A DNA stretch of 64,000 nucleotides, from the NCBI GenBank assembly GCA_021401465.1, contig JADDMT010000019.1, forward strand, positions 62,001-126,000. Direction: 5' to 3'. The notes under the pieces are model-generated. The model searched no databases. It saw only the letters and a list, made by a program, of their open reading frames with translations, and had not been told where the DNA came from. The DNA comes from Teratosphaeria epicoccoides. Lineage: Eukaryota > Ascomycota > Dothideomycetes > Mycosphaerellales > Teratosphaeriaceae. The number at the start of each line of letters is the position of its first letter. Position 1 is the stretch's first letter. Positions 33,424 through 43,597 of the stretch are shown in pieces. Made by a program: the position numbers and the translations under genes.

Positions 33424-35145
33424 GATGCCTCTAACATAGTACTCAGGGCATGCTTAAGTCAACTAGGACCGAGTAGACGACTACAGCTAGTCGCCTACTA
33501 CTCAAGGAAATTGTCTAGACCTGAACTCTGTTACGACGTCTATGACAAAGAACTTCTAGCTATAGTAGACGCCTATAAGGCCTAGCGAGTCTACTTAGAA
33601 GGTTCTAAGCACTAAGTCACGGTCTACACAGACTATAAGAACTTGCAATACTTTATAACGACGAAAGAGTTAAACTGACGACAAGTTTAGTAGAGTAAGG
33701 AACTCTCTAGTTTTAACTGCAAGATCGTCTATCGCAAGGGGACTAATAACGCACGCGCTAATGCACTTAGCCGCCAGACTGACTACATGAAAGGCATAAA
33801 GCAGGAGAAACACGCTGTTCTCTAGGAAAATAGTAATAGCATGCTAGGAGTTAACTAACTCGCGGCTATGACTATCACATAGACTAGTGAATTTCAGGAC
33901 CTAAAGAACGCGCTAGTCTACGACCTAACTGCACTCGCTGTCCGTAATGACATTAATGGACAGGAGGATTAGGAAGACGAAGACAGAATCCTTCTTTTTC
34001 AAGGATTAGTATACATGCTAACGTCTTTACGATTAGAGCTACTACGCCTCTAACATAACGTACCTTAGGCAGGACACCTAGGAGTGTCTAAAATGAAGCA
34101 AATTCTCTGACAAGAATATTACTTCCCTAGGATAGGCAAGGCAATCGAGGACTACATCTGTTAATGTGTAACTTGCTAACAGAGTAAGCATAACTGTCAT
34201 AAACTATATAGGCTACTACGACTACTTAAGGTACCTTAACGGCTATAGGAATCGCTTACTATAGACTTCATCGTTAAACTACCTTAGTCAAGAGAACCCG
34301 CTACTAATGAGTTCTTTAATAGGATCATGGTAGTAGTCGACCGATTCACTAAGTTTAGGTAGTTTATCCCTTACCGCGAAGACTTTAAGACTAAAGATAT
34401 CGCACATGTCTTCATTAAATGGGTAGTAGCACTACACGGTATCCTACAGGACCTAGTAACGGATTAAGGATCCATGTTTACCTCTAACTTCTAGAGAGCC
34501 CTAATAAGATAATTCTAGGTCAAACATCGACTAAGTACTTCCTTCTACCCTTAAACAGATAGACAGACAGAACGTCTAAACTAGACGTTAGAATAGTACC
34601 TTCGATCCTATATGAATAGGGACCGGAACAACTAGGTAGAGTTGTTGCTAATAGCGCAGCTCGCGTATAATAGTACACTAGCAGAGTTGACAGGACTCTT
34701 GCCATTTCAGATGGCGTATAGATTAGCTATAGAAGACATTCCGGACGTCTTAGCTAGTAATCTAAACCTAGTAGCACTTAGACGAGTAGAACACCTACGC
34801 CGACTGCAAACAGAAGCACGACTCGACCTGTAGTTCTATTAGCAGAACATAGCATAGTACGCGAATCGTAAGAGAATTAAGGGACTAATTCTAAAGGAGG
34901 GGGACAAGGTGTATCTCCTCTGCTGTCACATTAAATCAGACAAGCCGAGTAAAAAACTAGACGCTATAAAACTAGGACTATTCAGGATTAAGGCTAAGAA
35001 AGGACTAGTTAATTTTGAGTTATAGCTACCTAAGCAGATGAGAATACACCTTGTGTTCTATGTCTCTCTGCTAGAACAAGCAGCGCTAGACGCTACACTA
35101 CAAACAGAACCCTTACTACTCGACCCTAAAGTAGAAGAACCTAAG
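33424..35145 (+). pseudogene. Element D pol, part 1: RNase H and integrase
   Basis: 574 codons with mainly TAG stops. RNase H starts at DASNIVLRACLSQLG and continues with YDVYDKELLAIV and VYTDYKNLQYF; integrase has a zinc region (H..AGHLGVSKM, C..C at about 34160), the core (TIDFIVKLP, VVVDRFTKF, VTD.GSMFTS) and STSFYP.TDRQTER. The last codons give KVEEPK, and the frame is cut by the LTR of element C with target duplication CTAAG. The stretch around 34642-34833 is free of stops by chance. Confidence 0.88.
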
Positions 35146-35312
35146 TGTCACAGGTAAACAGCGTATACATAGGGGTTCATGTAGTATTTAACAAGTACGA
35201 TAGGGAGAGAAGGACTATCTGCTAGCTGTCCGGTCTTTTATAGCTAGCCTTGTTAGGGGTCGCGTCGCATAGGCCCTAGCCTGTGCCAAGACTTAGGGCC
35301 TCGCCCTTCACA
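35146..35312 (-). repeat. Element C 3' LTR (167 bp)
   Basis: On the plus strand it starts TGTCACAGGTAAACAGCG and ends GCCCTTCACA. TTACCCCCCCCTCCTCCC follows directly, the complement of the polypurine tract. Confidence 0.93.
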
Positions 35313-35650
35313 TTACCCCCCCCTCCTCCCTTCTTGTTCGTAGCAAGGAATCCGTCAGTTTCCTTCTAGCACATAAAGTCCGGATCACGGCTAGGCTAAC
35401 ATGGCTTCCTAACTTCACTTCCCTTGTCTAAGTCTACTCTACTTGTCTAAGTCTACTTCACTTCACTTCTTACGCTCCCTATTCTCCTGTGCCTATAGCC
35501 CGGCCTCTAACCGGTCTTGCTAGGTTCCTAGACTCTACTTCGCTTGTTCAAATCTACTTTACTTTCCTTCCTCTCTTTACTTTACTTCTATTCATCGCCA
35601 TCCGAGCCATTATAGGGGCGCTCCTAGGCCCGTGCTAGTACGTCTCTTAC

Positions 35651-35659
35651 TATATAAAA
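35651..35659 (+). promoter_or_regulatory. TATA box of the antisense ORF in element C
   Basis: TATATAAAA, 122 bp before ATG 35781 and pointing toward it. The leader is about 60 bp shorter than in elements B and F because of a deletion. Confidence 0.6.
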
Positions 35660-35780
35660 AACGCCCTTTGCTATCGCTCTGTTCCGGGATTCTAGGCGAT
35701 ACTAACTAGAACTAGATAGCCCCTACCCTCTACTACATCGACTACGCCCTCTAGGGCGTAGATTACGTCCTATAATTAGT

Positions 35781-36518
35781 ATGTTCAGGAGTCCTCGTCG
35801 TTGTACCTAGCTTCAGCTAATGAATCTGTCTAGTCTACCCGAGCCCGCGCCTGCTAGCGCTACGCTAGCAAGCGCCTAAACTGCAAAGCCTTGTATGCGT
35901 TACTTAGTGTCTACGCAAAATGCTCCGCTAACTCGGCTAGCCCTGCCCTTGCCTACGTCTCCTACGCCTCCTAGACCTGTTCCTAGGACGCTAACAGGTA
36001 TGACCTACTCCCTAGGGGGTTTTGCATGGCTAACATCGCGGTAGCGCCGCCACGCATAACGACCTAGCGAAGGTCCTTAAGGCCTAGAGGGCCTTAGGGC
36101 CTTTGCAGTTAGTAGGTCTACTGTCTAGGTATTTTCTATTAGTGTCCTCCATGATTTCGCTGCTAACCTCGAGTAGCGTCATGGCCTAGGAGGTCATGGG
36201 GACTGTAGGTGCTACTATCGCCTAACAGGGCCTCCTGTAAGTTCATCCTGTACTCCGTGTGTTTCTACGCGCTAACAGTTTAGAAGGTCTAGGGGCGTTC
36301 TACTAGCGCTTACCTTAGGTAGGCAGCAGGAGAACGTTGCTAGTAAGGGCGAGAGCTCTCGTCGCTGTCAGTCTGGCGCTACTACGCGGGGCCCTGACCG
36401 AGAGGCCAGGGACTCTGACAGCAGCCTAGTTAGCAGGTCTAGGGGGTCTAGCAAGGGCCCCTCGGACGGCAGGGGGGCTGGCCCTACTAGTAGGGCCCCT
36501 AGTAACAATCCTGCCTGA
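35781..36518 (+). pseudogene. Antisense accessory ORF of element C
   Basis: ATG 35781 to TGA 36516-36518, exactly 738 bp as in element B. With TAG/TAA read through it gives MFRSPRRCT, a Pro/Ala/Ser-rich part (PTSPTPPRPVPRTLTGM), then GHGDCRCYYRLTG and SSSCTPC (about 36200-36265), a possible metal-binding Cys cluster, and a tail rich in Arg, Ser and Gly (SRSRGSSKGPSDGRG). It is outside pol, so its conservation is not forced by the sense strand. No family recognised. Confidence 0.68.
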
Positions 36519-36629
36519 TTGTTGCTAGGGTCCTCTATCCTCGGCGCAGGGGCCCGCGGCTAGGGGGGGTTTTTTTTTCTTTTGTTGTATATATAGCTAC
36601 CTAATGTCAATTTTCCCCCTCTAACTTTT

Positions 36630-39600
36630 GTCCTTTCTTAAACGCCTGTACTCCTTGTTACAAATGCTAGACTCCCTTTGCTAAGTCCTGCATCTCGTTT
36701 CCTTTTTCTTCTTGTCCTACCTCTCTCTAGGGCCGTCGTTATTCTCCGCACTTCCCTAAGCCTGCTCGAAGCAGTCTATTACTTTAGTGTCTATTAGGTT
36801 TTCTAGGGGCTCCTATGTAGGTTTGTAGTACCCTGACTATTTTACTAGGACCTCGCGTTACTCCTCGTGCGACTTAAACAAAAGGGGGTCTGGCTGTTCG
36901 TCGTCATTCTCCTGCCTAGGCATAGGGTCCTTGCCCGCTAGTCTTAGCAGGTCAGTATAGAACACTAGGTGTATATTATTTAGGAGCCTAGTTAAGCGGA
37001 TAGAGACTAGTAATAACACTTTAGCTACTATGTACTTTGCATGCTTAGCATCTAAGCTTTTCTTGGGTCTCTCTATAGTGTAGTTCCGTAGATCTAGCTA
37101 GACCTTGTTACTAACTTTATAAATTAGGGCAGGGTTTTAGCGTTTATTAGCAGACTCCTCCTGTTCTTACATGGAAGCCGCTATTGTTACTTAGCAGATT
37201 CCTGTTATGTCCCGAATCTTTCCTACAAACGCCCTTGCCCTCTTAGCTGCCTTTAACAGGCTAGGCCCTACGGGGTCCTCGGTTAAAGGTATAGGGCCCT
37301 ATGCTTCGTAGCTATAGGTAGCGAAGAAGGGGCTCATGCTAATTCCCGAATGATACCTCCTGTTTAGCGCTAGTTAAGCCACAGGGAGCTATCGCTTCTA
37401 GTCGGATTACTTATGGTTAATATAGTTCTAGAGGTACGCTTGCACCTCTTAGTTTAGGCGTTTAGGGCCTCTATCTGTTTATAGGTAGTACATAGAGCTT
37501 AACTGCTAGGACACGCCTATTCCTTTATAGAAGGTCGTCTAGAAGGTGCTAGTCTAGTTAGTGCCTAAGTCGCTCGTAATAGCTATTAGCATTCTATGGT
37601 ACTAGGCCTAGCAATCCATGAACTTCTCCGCGTACTCCTCTGCTTTTATGCTAGGTATTACCTATAAAACCACGTACTTGCATAGGCGATCCTTAACAAC
37701 CTATAGGTATCGACATCCCTCGGAATTAGGCAGGTCTGTCATGAAGTCCATAGAGATCTCCTAGAAGAATCTGTCAGGAACTAGTAATAGCTTTAGTAGT
37801 CTGTGCTTGTACTCTCTCTACACTTTGTTACGACTATAGTAGTTGTAGTTCCTTAGGAACCGCTAGACATGCTTAGACAGTAACGGCTAGTAGAAGTCGC
37901 GCCCTAGGATCATCGTCGTAGCGTCCCGTCCTAGGTGCCTGTATACCGTAGCGTCGTGCACAGACTAAATGAGCTTCGTCCTAAGCATGTCGTTACTTTC
38001 GTCCCTAGAGTCCGAGGTCTCGCCCTTAGGCTGACTGTCGTTTGCTCCTAGGACCCATAGTTTGTCGCGGTATCGCAGGAAGCCCCTCTTGTCGATCTTG
38101 TAGTCCCCCGCTTGTAGTTTTAGCCTCGCTCTAGCTAGTAGCGCCTAGGAGCCGCTCTTTACTGCTTTTAACACTGTCGAGTATAGCTCGTCTTTCTCTA
38201 CTATGGCTGCCTATAAGTCATTAAGGGTACTGTCCTAGAACGGCCTAATAGGCTCCTAGTTAGAGGTTACGGAGTTAGCGAACTGCTGTTTGTTCTCTAT
38301 CACGGTAGTAGGTAACAGGCTAATCAGGGTAATCGGTATGACGTCCCTGCTCTTATCCACGGGGTCCGGCTAACTCTCCATGACTTCTAGGTCTAGAAAC
38401 CTCCTAAACCGTGATTCCTTATCTTCTGCCCCTAGCGTGTCCTATTCTTGTCTCGACAACGCGTCCGGGACTACTCCTTTAGCGCCTAGGCGATATACTA
38501 GGGAAAACTAGAATTACGCAAGGGTCTCGTACTACCGTATCTGCTGCTCGGACAGCTGTCGCTTAACCATGAAGTACTCCAGGTTTTTGTAGTCCGTGAG
38601 AATAGTGAAGGGCCTACACGACTTCAGCTTAGGGCCCTAGAACTTCAGGCTAGATATCACAGCTAGCATCTCCTTGTCATAGATGTCGTAATTAATCTCC
38701 GCCTTATTAAGGTTCTGCAAGAAGAAGCCTACTAGTCTCTAGACTCCGTTGTTTTCTTGCAGGAGAGCCGCCCCTAACGCAAACCTGCTATAGTTAGTCT
38801 CTAAAAAGGTCGGCAGCTCTAGGTTCTATTAAGAAAGGACTAGCGCTAAACAGAACTTCGCTTTTAGCGTTCTAAACGCGGACTCCTCGAGTTCCCCCTA
38901 GGAGAACAGTCTGCCCTTCCCTGTAAGCGCCGTCAAGGGCCCGGCCGTCTTCGAGTAGTTTAGGATAAACATCCTGTAGTAGTTAGCAAAGCCGAGGAAT
39001 CTACGGACTTCCTTTTGTGTTTTTAGCTGCTCCTAGTTACGCATAGCCTCTACCTTTTCTGGCTTAGTCCCTACGCCTTTTCCGTTAGCATGGATTATGA
39101 ACCCTAGGTAATTGATATCCTTTTTGGCAAACTCGCTCTTCCTAGGGTTAAGGTAGAGGCTACTATCCTAGAGCTTCTAGAGTACTTGCCCTACTTTAGC
39201 GAAATGGTCTTCTCGCGAACTGCCGCTATATATGATGACGTCGTCTATGTATGTAGAGGCGTAGTCGTCTAATTCCTCACGTAGCAGTGTGTTAATATAT
39301 CGTTAGAACGTTGCTAGAGCCCTAGATAAACCGAACGGACATACTAGCTATTCAAATGAACCGAACCTCGTGCGAAAGGCTGTCTTGTACTTATAGCCTT
39401 TCGCCATACAGATTTAGTAGAAGGCTGACACTACATCTACCTTAGTGAGCTACTAGGCGCCTATGAGGTTCCTTAAGGTCTCTAGTATTAACGGGAGGGG
39501 GTACCTATCTTGCTTTGTGATTACGTTAAGGGCGTAGTAATCGCAGCAGAACTAGAGCCCTCCCCCTAGCTTCCGGACAAAAAGCACGGGAGCCGTAGCC

Positions 39601-40336
39601 TCTAAGTTAGTAGGCCGAATGAATCCCTTCCCTAACAGTTCGTCTAAGGACTTCCTTAAAACTAGTAGTTCCTCCTTCGACATGCTGTATAGGGGCCCCT
39701 ATAGCAGAGCCGGTTAGGATCTGTCTAGTCCTTCGCGGAGTTCGATGCGGTAGTTAATGCTAGGGCAGTGTGGCGCTAATTTTTCCGCTTCTTAGCAGCA
39801 GAACAGTAGAGCCATGTGCTAAAGCTCTAGAGGTAGCGCCTTCCTTAACTTGTCTAGCGTCAGATATTCCTTTGCCTTTAAGGCCTCCGCGATATCCGCT
39901 ATTATAGTCGCGCATACCTAGGTAAAGTTCCTGTAGTCCTCATATTCTCGGTAGTTCCGTCCTTCGTTTATCTACTGTCCCGCTCTCCTATGCTAATACT
40001 GACGCCTTTCTAGCGCGGTCTGCACTTTATTGTAAGCCTTCTAGGGGTTCCCTAGTATTAGGGGGAAGGCTAGATCCTTTACTACGTATGCGTACACTAG
40101 TTGCTAGAACCCCTCGATTTCTATCTAGAAGGTGACTACTCCTTCTACTGCGGAGTCTCGTATCGACGCTGTTACGCCCCTCGCTATGTGTGACTCTTTG
40201 CTTATTAAGCTTAAGCCAAGACCTTTTACTAGGTCTCTGTTAATTGTAGCGTAGTATTAGCACCCCTCATCGATGAGAGCTAATGTCCTAGTATTATTTG
40301 CTAGGACTACATTAGTATAGATTAGGTTCCCGTCTA
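36630..40336 (-). pseudogene. Element C pol with chromodomain
   Basis: Same layout as copy B without the duplication: the start codon is now ATA near 40336; the protease triad reads IDEG (about 40,270); RT has YIDDVIIYS near 39,250; then RNase H (about 38,800), integrase (about 38,000-37,200) and chromodomain (about 36,960-36,800). Inactive. Confidence 0.85.
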
Positions 40337-41614
40337 TGGATCCCTTAACTCTCTCCTATCCTTCTGCTAATGTCTCCGTTACTCCTACTTCCTGACTCTA
40401 AGCGGGAGTCAATCTTTTCCCAAGTTGTTCCTCCTAGGTTCCTCTGTTATTCTATTGTCCTCTAGCAATAGCGACACTCTAGTCATATTAATCTAGGCTA
40501 GGGGTGTAGCTAAGGCGTAGGGACACCCCTTAACTTAGTGTCTAGACGCTCCGTAGTAGTAGCATAGGTTATTCTCCTAGCGTTTCTCTCTCTCTGTAGC
40601 GTCTACCTATTTGGCGCGTCGTTTCCCCCTGTTGTTTTGTCAGGGTCCTTTGCCGTCATATCGGTCTCCTATAGTACGAGTTAGTGCTATGACTATATCC
40701 CTATCCGCGTCTATTTAGGATCCGACTCTAGGGTTAGGCACCTGTATAGCAGCCGCGGGAATACTCTTAGAGTCCTTGTTCCTTTCTCTTAACTACCTCC
40801 TATAGGCTGCCCTAAACTAGTCGGTTACCTCGGAGTTTGTTATGACCCTTTCGACCTCCTCTGCAAACGCGTAGTAGTCCCCCTTGTCTCTTACGTTCGC
40901 TATGTACATCCTAGCAGGATTCGAAAACAAATTCTTAAGGTATCTGATCTTCATGTCATCTGTCTACTAGTCCCCTCCTACTAACAGCAGGAGTTCGTCG
41001 AATTCTAGCTAGTACTTGTGCTATGGCTAGCCTACCGCGTGTTAGAGGTTCGTAAGCTGTTCTAGAGCTCTTGCTGTCTTGTTACTGTCCGCGAACATGG
41101 CCTCGGGTTACATGAGGAAAGCTTTAGGGTCCTTCGCTCTGTCCGGGCCTCCTTTCTCCTAGAAATGGCGCATCTAGGCGCGCTAGCGAGCGGGGAGGGT
41201 GTCATAGATTGTGTTCTAGTAATAATCCACGCCTATTAGTAGTTTTACCCTAGAGCGCGCCCTAAACGAACTCCTAATACAGAGCAGGTAATCCCTAAAC
41301 GATTCGGCTTTTCTGTCCTACGTTAGTAGCCTCTATTCTCGGGGTCCTGTCAGTTCTATGACAGAGTTTGCACGCGTTACTATAGCTAGCGCGTCCGCGA
41401 GAGTCTTTAGTAGCTCCTCTGACAGGACGCCTAGGTTCTGTTACTATCAGGACTCCGATTCATTTAACGCGGCCCTTATGGCTGTCAGCTTAGCCATAAT
41501 TTGCTGTTGCTAGGTATGCATTCCCTTGACGACATGGCGCATTTCTGCTAACGCTTCCTTGTTCGTGGATCCTTCGGACACTAGGGTTAATTAGCTAGGA
41601 GACGGCCTTTCTAT
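40321..41614 (-). pseudogene. Element C gag
   Basis: It aligns with the gag of element B over its whole length. The ATG is changed to ATA at 41614 (G-to-A), one of many RIP transitions. The knuckle region lies near 40,550 and the 3' end overlaps the start of pol as in B. Confidence 0.82.
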
Positions 41615-41635
41615 AGTGAAATTAATTGTACTTAA

Positions 41636-41802
41636 TGTCACGGGTAAACAGCGTATACACAGGGGTTCATGTAGTATTCAACAAGTACGATAGGGAGAGA
41701 AGGACTGTCTGCTAGCTGTCTGGTCTTTTATAGCTAGCCTCGTCAGGGGTCGCGTCGCATAGGCCCTAGCCTGTGCCAAGACTTAGGGCCTCGCCCTTTA
41801 CA
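41636..41802 (-). repeat. Element C 5' LTR (167 bp)
   Basis: Plus-strand TGTCACGGGTAAACAGCG to GCCCTTTACA. Differences from the 3' LTR are few and are transitions. Flanked on the right by CTAAG, the target duplication. Confidence 0.94.
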
Positions 41803-41807
41803 CTAAG

Positions 41808-41984
41808 TACACTGTCGAGAAGATTGTTAACACTCGCTAGCAGGACAGACAGCGAGAGTACTTAGTAAAATGGGAAGGATATAGGAGTACTAAAAACACC
41901 TAGGAACCCCTTAAACATCTGCGAAACTATTAGCAAAAGATACGAAGTTTCAAGAGAAGAACGAACCTAGGGAGAAGATCATAA
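41808..41984 (+). pseudogene. Element D pol, part 2: chromodomain
   Basis: In frame with 33424-35145 once element C and one CTAAG are removed. YTVEKIVNTR, EYLVKWEGY and NT.EPLKHLRNY (stop read as Trp) form a classical chromodomain, which in chromoviruses guides integration to heterochromatin marks. It ends at TAA 41982-41984 and overlaps the antisense frame by 6 bp. Confidence 0.88.
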
Positions 41985-42545
41985 GCTACGACTAGACTCC
42001 TGCAGGACGCTATCGATCGGCTTGGCTATCACGCCATCTAGGAAACCCTAATACGAGGTATTAGCAAAACCTTCTATTACGCTCTATGTCGTAGGACTAA
42101 GAGCAAGACCCGCTGAGAGATCTAGGTTAAGAAGAAACCTAGCCTACAGAAGAGCCTACTCTTTAGCCTCATCCTCCCTGATCTCACGCTCCTCGAGAGC
42201 GCGACTATCCTCAACCTCATAGTCGACTACATCTAACTGTTTCTGAAGACGCATCTCCTTTACATGCGCCTCTATTATCTTCTACGAAGCCTTAGCTAGG
42301 ACTGCCTTCGCACAATCAAGATCGGCAATTAGTCTTTAATTCTACTAATTGCCTAACTTCTTCTATTTGACCTCTGTTACCTTTACGTCGCAACTTCGAC
42401 AGTTGCTAAAGTAACACTACAAACATTTCCCTAAGGAAATGTGTACTTAACAAACAAGCTTTAACTCTTGATACTAAGTATAGGACTTTATGCTATCCTA
42501 GCCCTAACGATAGATTCGATTCACGCGACATTTACGTTTCTGCAT
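41979..42545 (-). pseudogene. Antisense accessory ORF of element D
   Basis: Minus-strand frame from ATG 42545 to TGA 41979, 189 codons, stops mainly TAG. It has MQKRKCRVNR at the start, a tight Cys cluster KCLxCYFSNCRSC (C-x2-C-x5-C-x2-C, about 42,430-42,390), then a long charged helix likely to form a coiled coil (VKEMRL.KQLDVVDYEVED, ALEEREIREDEAKE), and an ordinary tail. It tail-to-tail overlaps pol by 6 bp. Function unknown; a zinc-binding, oligomeric protein is suggested by composition. Confidence 0.65.
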
Positions 42546-42681
42546 TAAAGGGGCGTTAGTGTCTAGGATGACACAAGGCAGTAATGTAGAAAGAGAAGAC
42601 ATTACTACATAAAGGAAATAACAAGAGAAACCCTATACTAATAAGGTAGCTTAGGGACGAGCTAGGCTAAGAGGGGGATAG

Positions 42682-43149
42682 TGTTATAAGTGTTAGGAGT
42701 ACTATAAGTCACAGGATCATAAGTGTCCTAAGTGCTATAAGTTATAAACACTATAGCCTAAGTCATAGCATAGTCATAGGAGAAAGGATCTGTCACGTGA
42801 GGACAGATCCCTAGATCTGTAGGGTTAGTCTATAGATCTACAGGCCTATAGGGGAGAAGGGATCTATTATAGGAAGATAGACCCTAGGATCTATAGGGTT
42901 AGTCTATAGATCTATAGACATAGATCTATTAGGTCTGTTAACAGATCTAATAGAGCTACCCTATCTCTCTAGTATATAGGGATAGCTTTAGGATAGGTAG
43001 TTAGGAGCTTTATGCTTAATCTTAATTTAATCCCCTCTTGCTTAGAGGAGATTTAGTTACAAGCTTAATTACTATTGTCGATATTCTTCACAGCTCTGCA
43101 AGTCTAACACCTGCTCCCCTTCCTGCTATTAGCACCTACCCTTATAACA
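42682..43149 (+). repeat. Element D 3' LTR (468 bp)
   Basis: Starts TGTTATAAG and ends CTTATAACA, a perfect 9-bp inverted terminus, after the purine tract GAGGGGGATAG. Inside are repeated AGATCT/GGATCT palindromes and two copies of a block with TAGGGTTAGTCTATAGATCTA (42826-42846 and 42896-42916, approximately), plus GTCACGTGA at about 42792. No second copy in this window. Confidence 0.85.
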
Positions 43150-43597
43150 CTAAGATTATTCTAGTATTTACAAGTAAGATTAGTAATATGATTACTATAA
43201 TTACATGTAACATATAAGTAGCAAAAAGTGACTATTACAAACAGGCATAACTATGCTAATATGTAGTAAATAAGTGATTTGCAGATAGGGGAGTATTATG
43301 AATCTACTCTATTATGTAATTACTACTAAGGTAGCACATAATATTAGACTAAATAGCTGCATAGTAGATAGTCTAATGCATTACAATCTACCTTTAGTAA
43401 GACACGCTACTAGCATTAACTATGTCTATTGTTATTAAGTCTAGCTGCTAAAGCGACTAGTTAGTATATGTCATAACATACTTGCTATTAGACAATAGTA
43501 ATTCTAACTACTAGGGCCTATTGAATTTAGACAACTTTATCTCTATTAGCTCTAGTCCTCTAGGCATAATTCTAATGCAATTATTGCAAAGGTTAAA
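43150..43597. other. AT-rich edge of the transposon block, no gene
   Basis: The sequence is AT-rich with many TAGTA/ACTATT words and no readable frame. It ends abruptly about 43597, where base composition changes to that of the gene island (GCGCTGCAGGTGCCACC). CTAAG follows the D LTR and could be half of its target duplication. Confidence 0.5.

Larger units (their letters stand above)
35146..41802 (-). mobile_element. Element C: complete B-family Gypsy element, nested in D
   Basis: 6657 bp with 167-bp LTRs at both ends (35146-35312, 41636-41802) and target duplication CTAAG (35141-35145 and 41803-41807). It sits in the pol of element D between the integrase and chromodomain parts; removing it with one CTAAG restores the D frame. 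It is inverted relative to element B and lacks the 365-bp duplication and about 60 bp of the antisense leader. All frames carry TAG stops. Confidence 0.95.
33423..43149 (+). mobile_element. Element D: Gypsy remnant, host of nested element C
   Basis: Third chromodomain Gypsy family. Its pol begins abruptly in RNase H at 33424 next to element B, is split by element C (35146-41802) and resumes at 41808 in the same frame. It is followed by an antisense frame, a purine tract (GAGGGGGATAG, 42671-42681) and a 468-bp LTR (42682-43149). Protease and RT are missing; gag remnant G left of element B may or may not be its 5' part. No 5' LTR matching 42682-43149 is seen. Confidence 0.85.

Noticed and set aside
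1..43149. Possible UAG-recoded genetic code, because TAG is nearly the only stop inside otherwise open frames
   Set aside because: TAG is also enriched outside coding frames (CTAG words), the sites match expected Trp and Gln, aligned copies differ by C/T and G/A changes, and the clean SLY41-type gene ends in TAG. RIP explains it.
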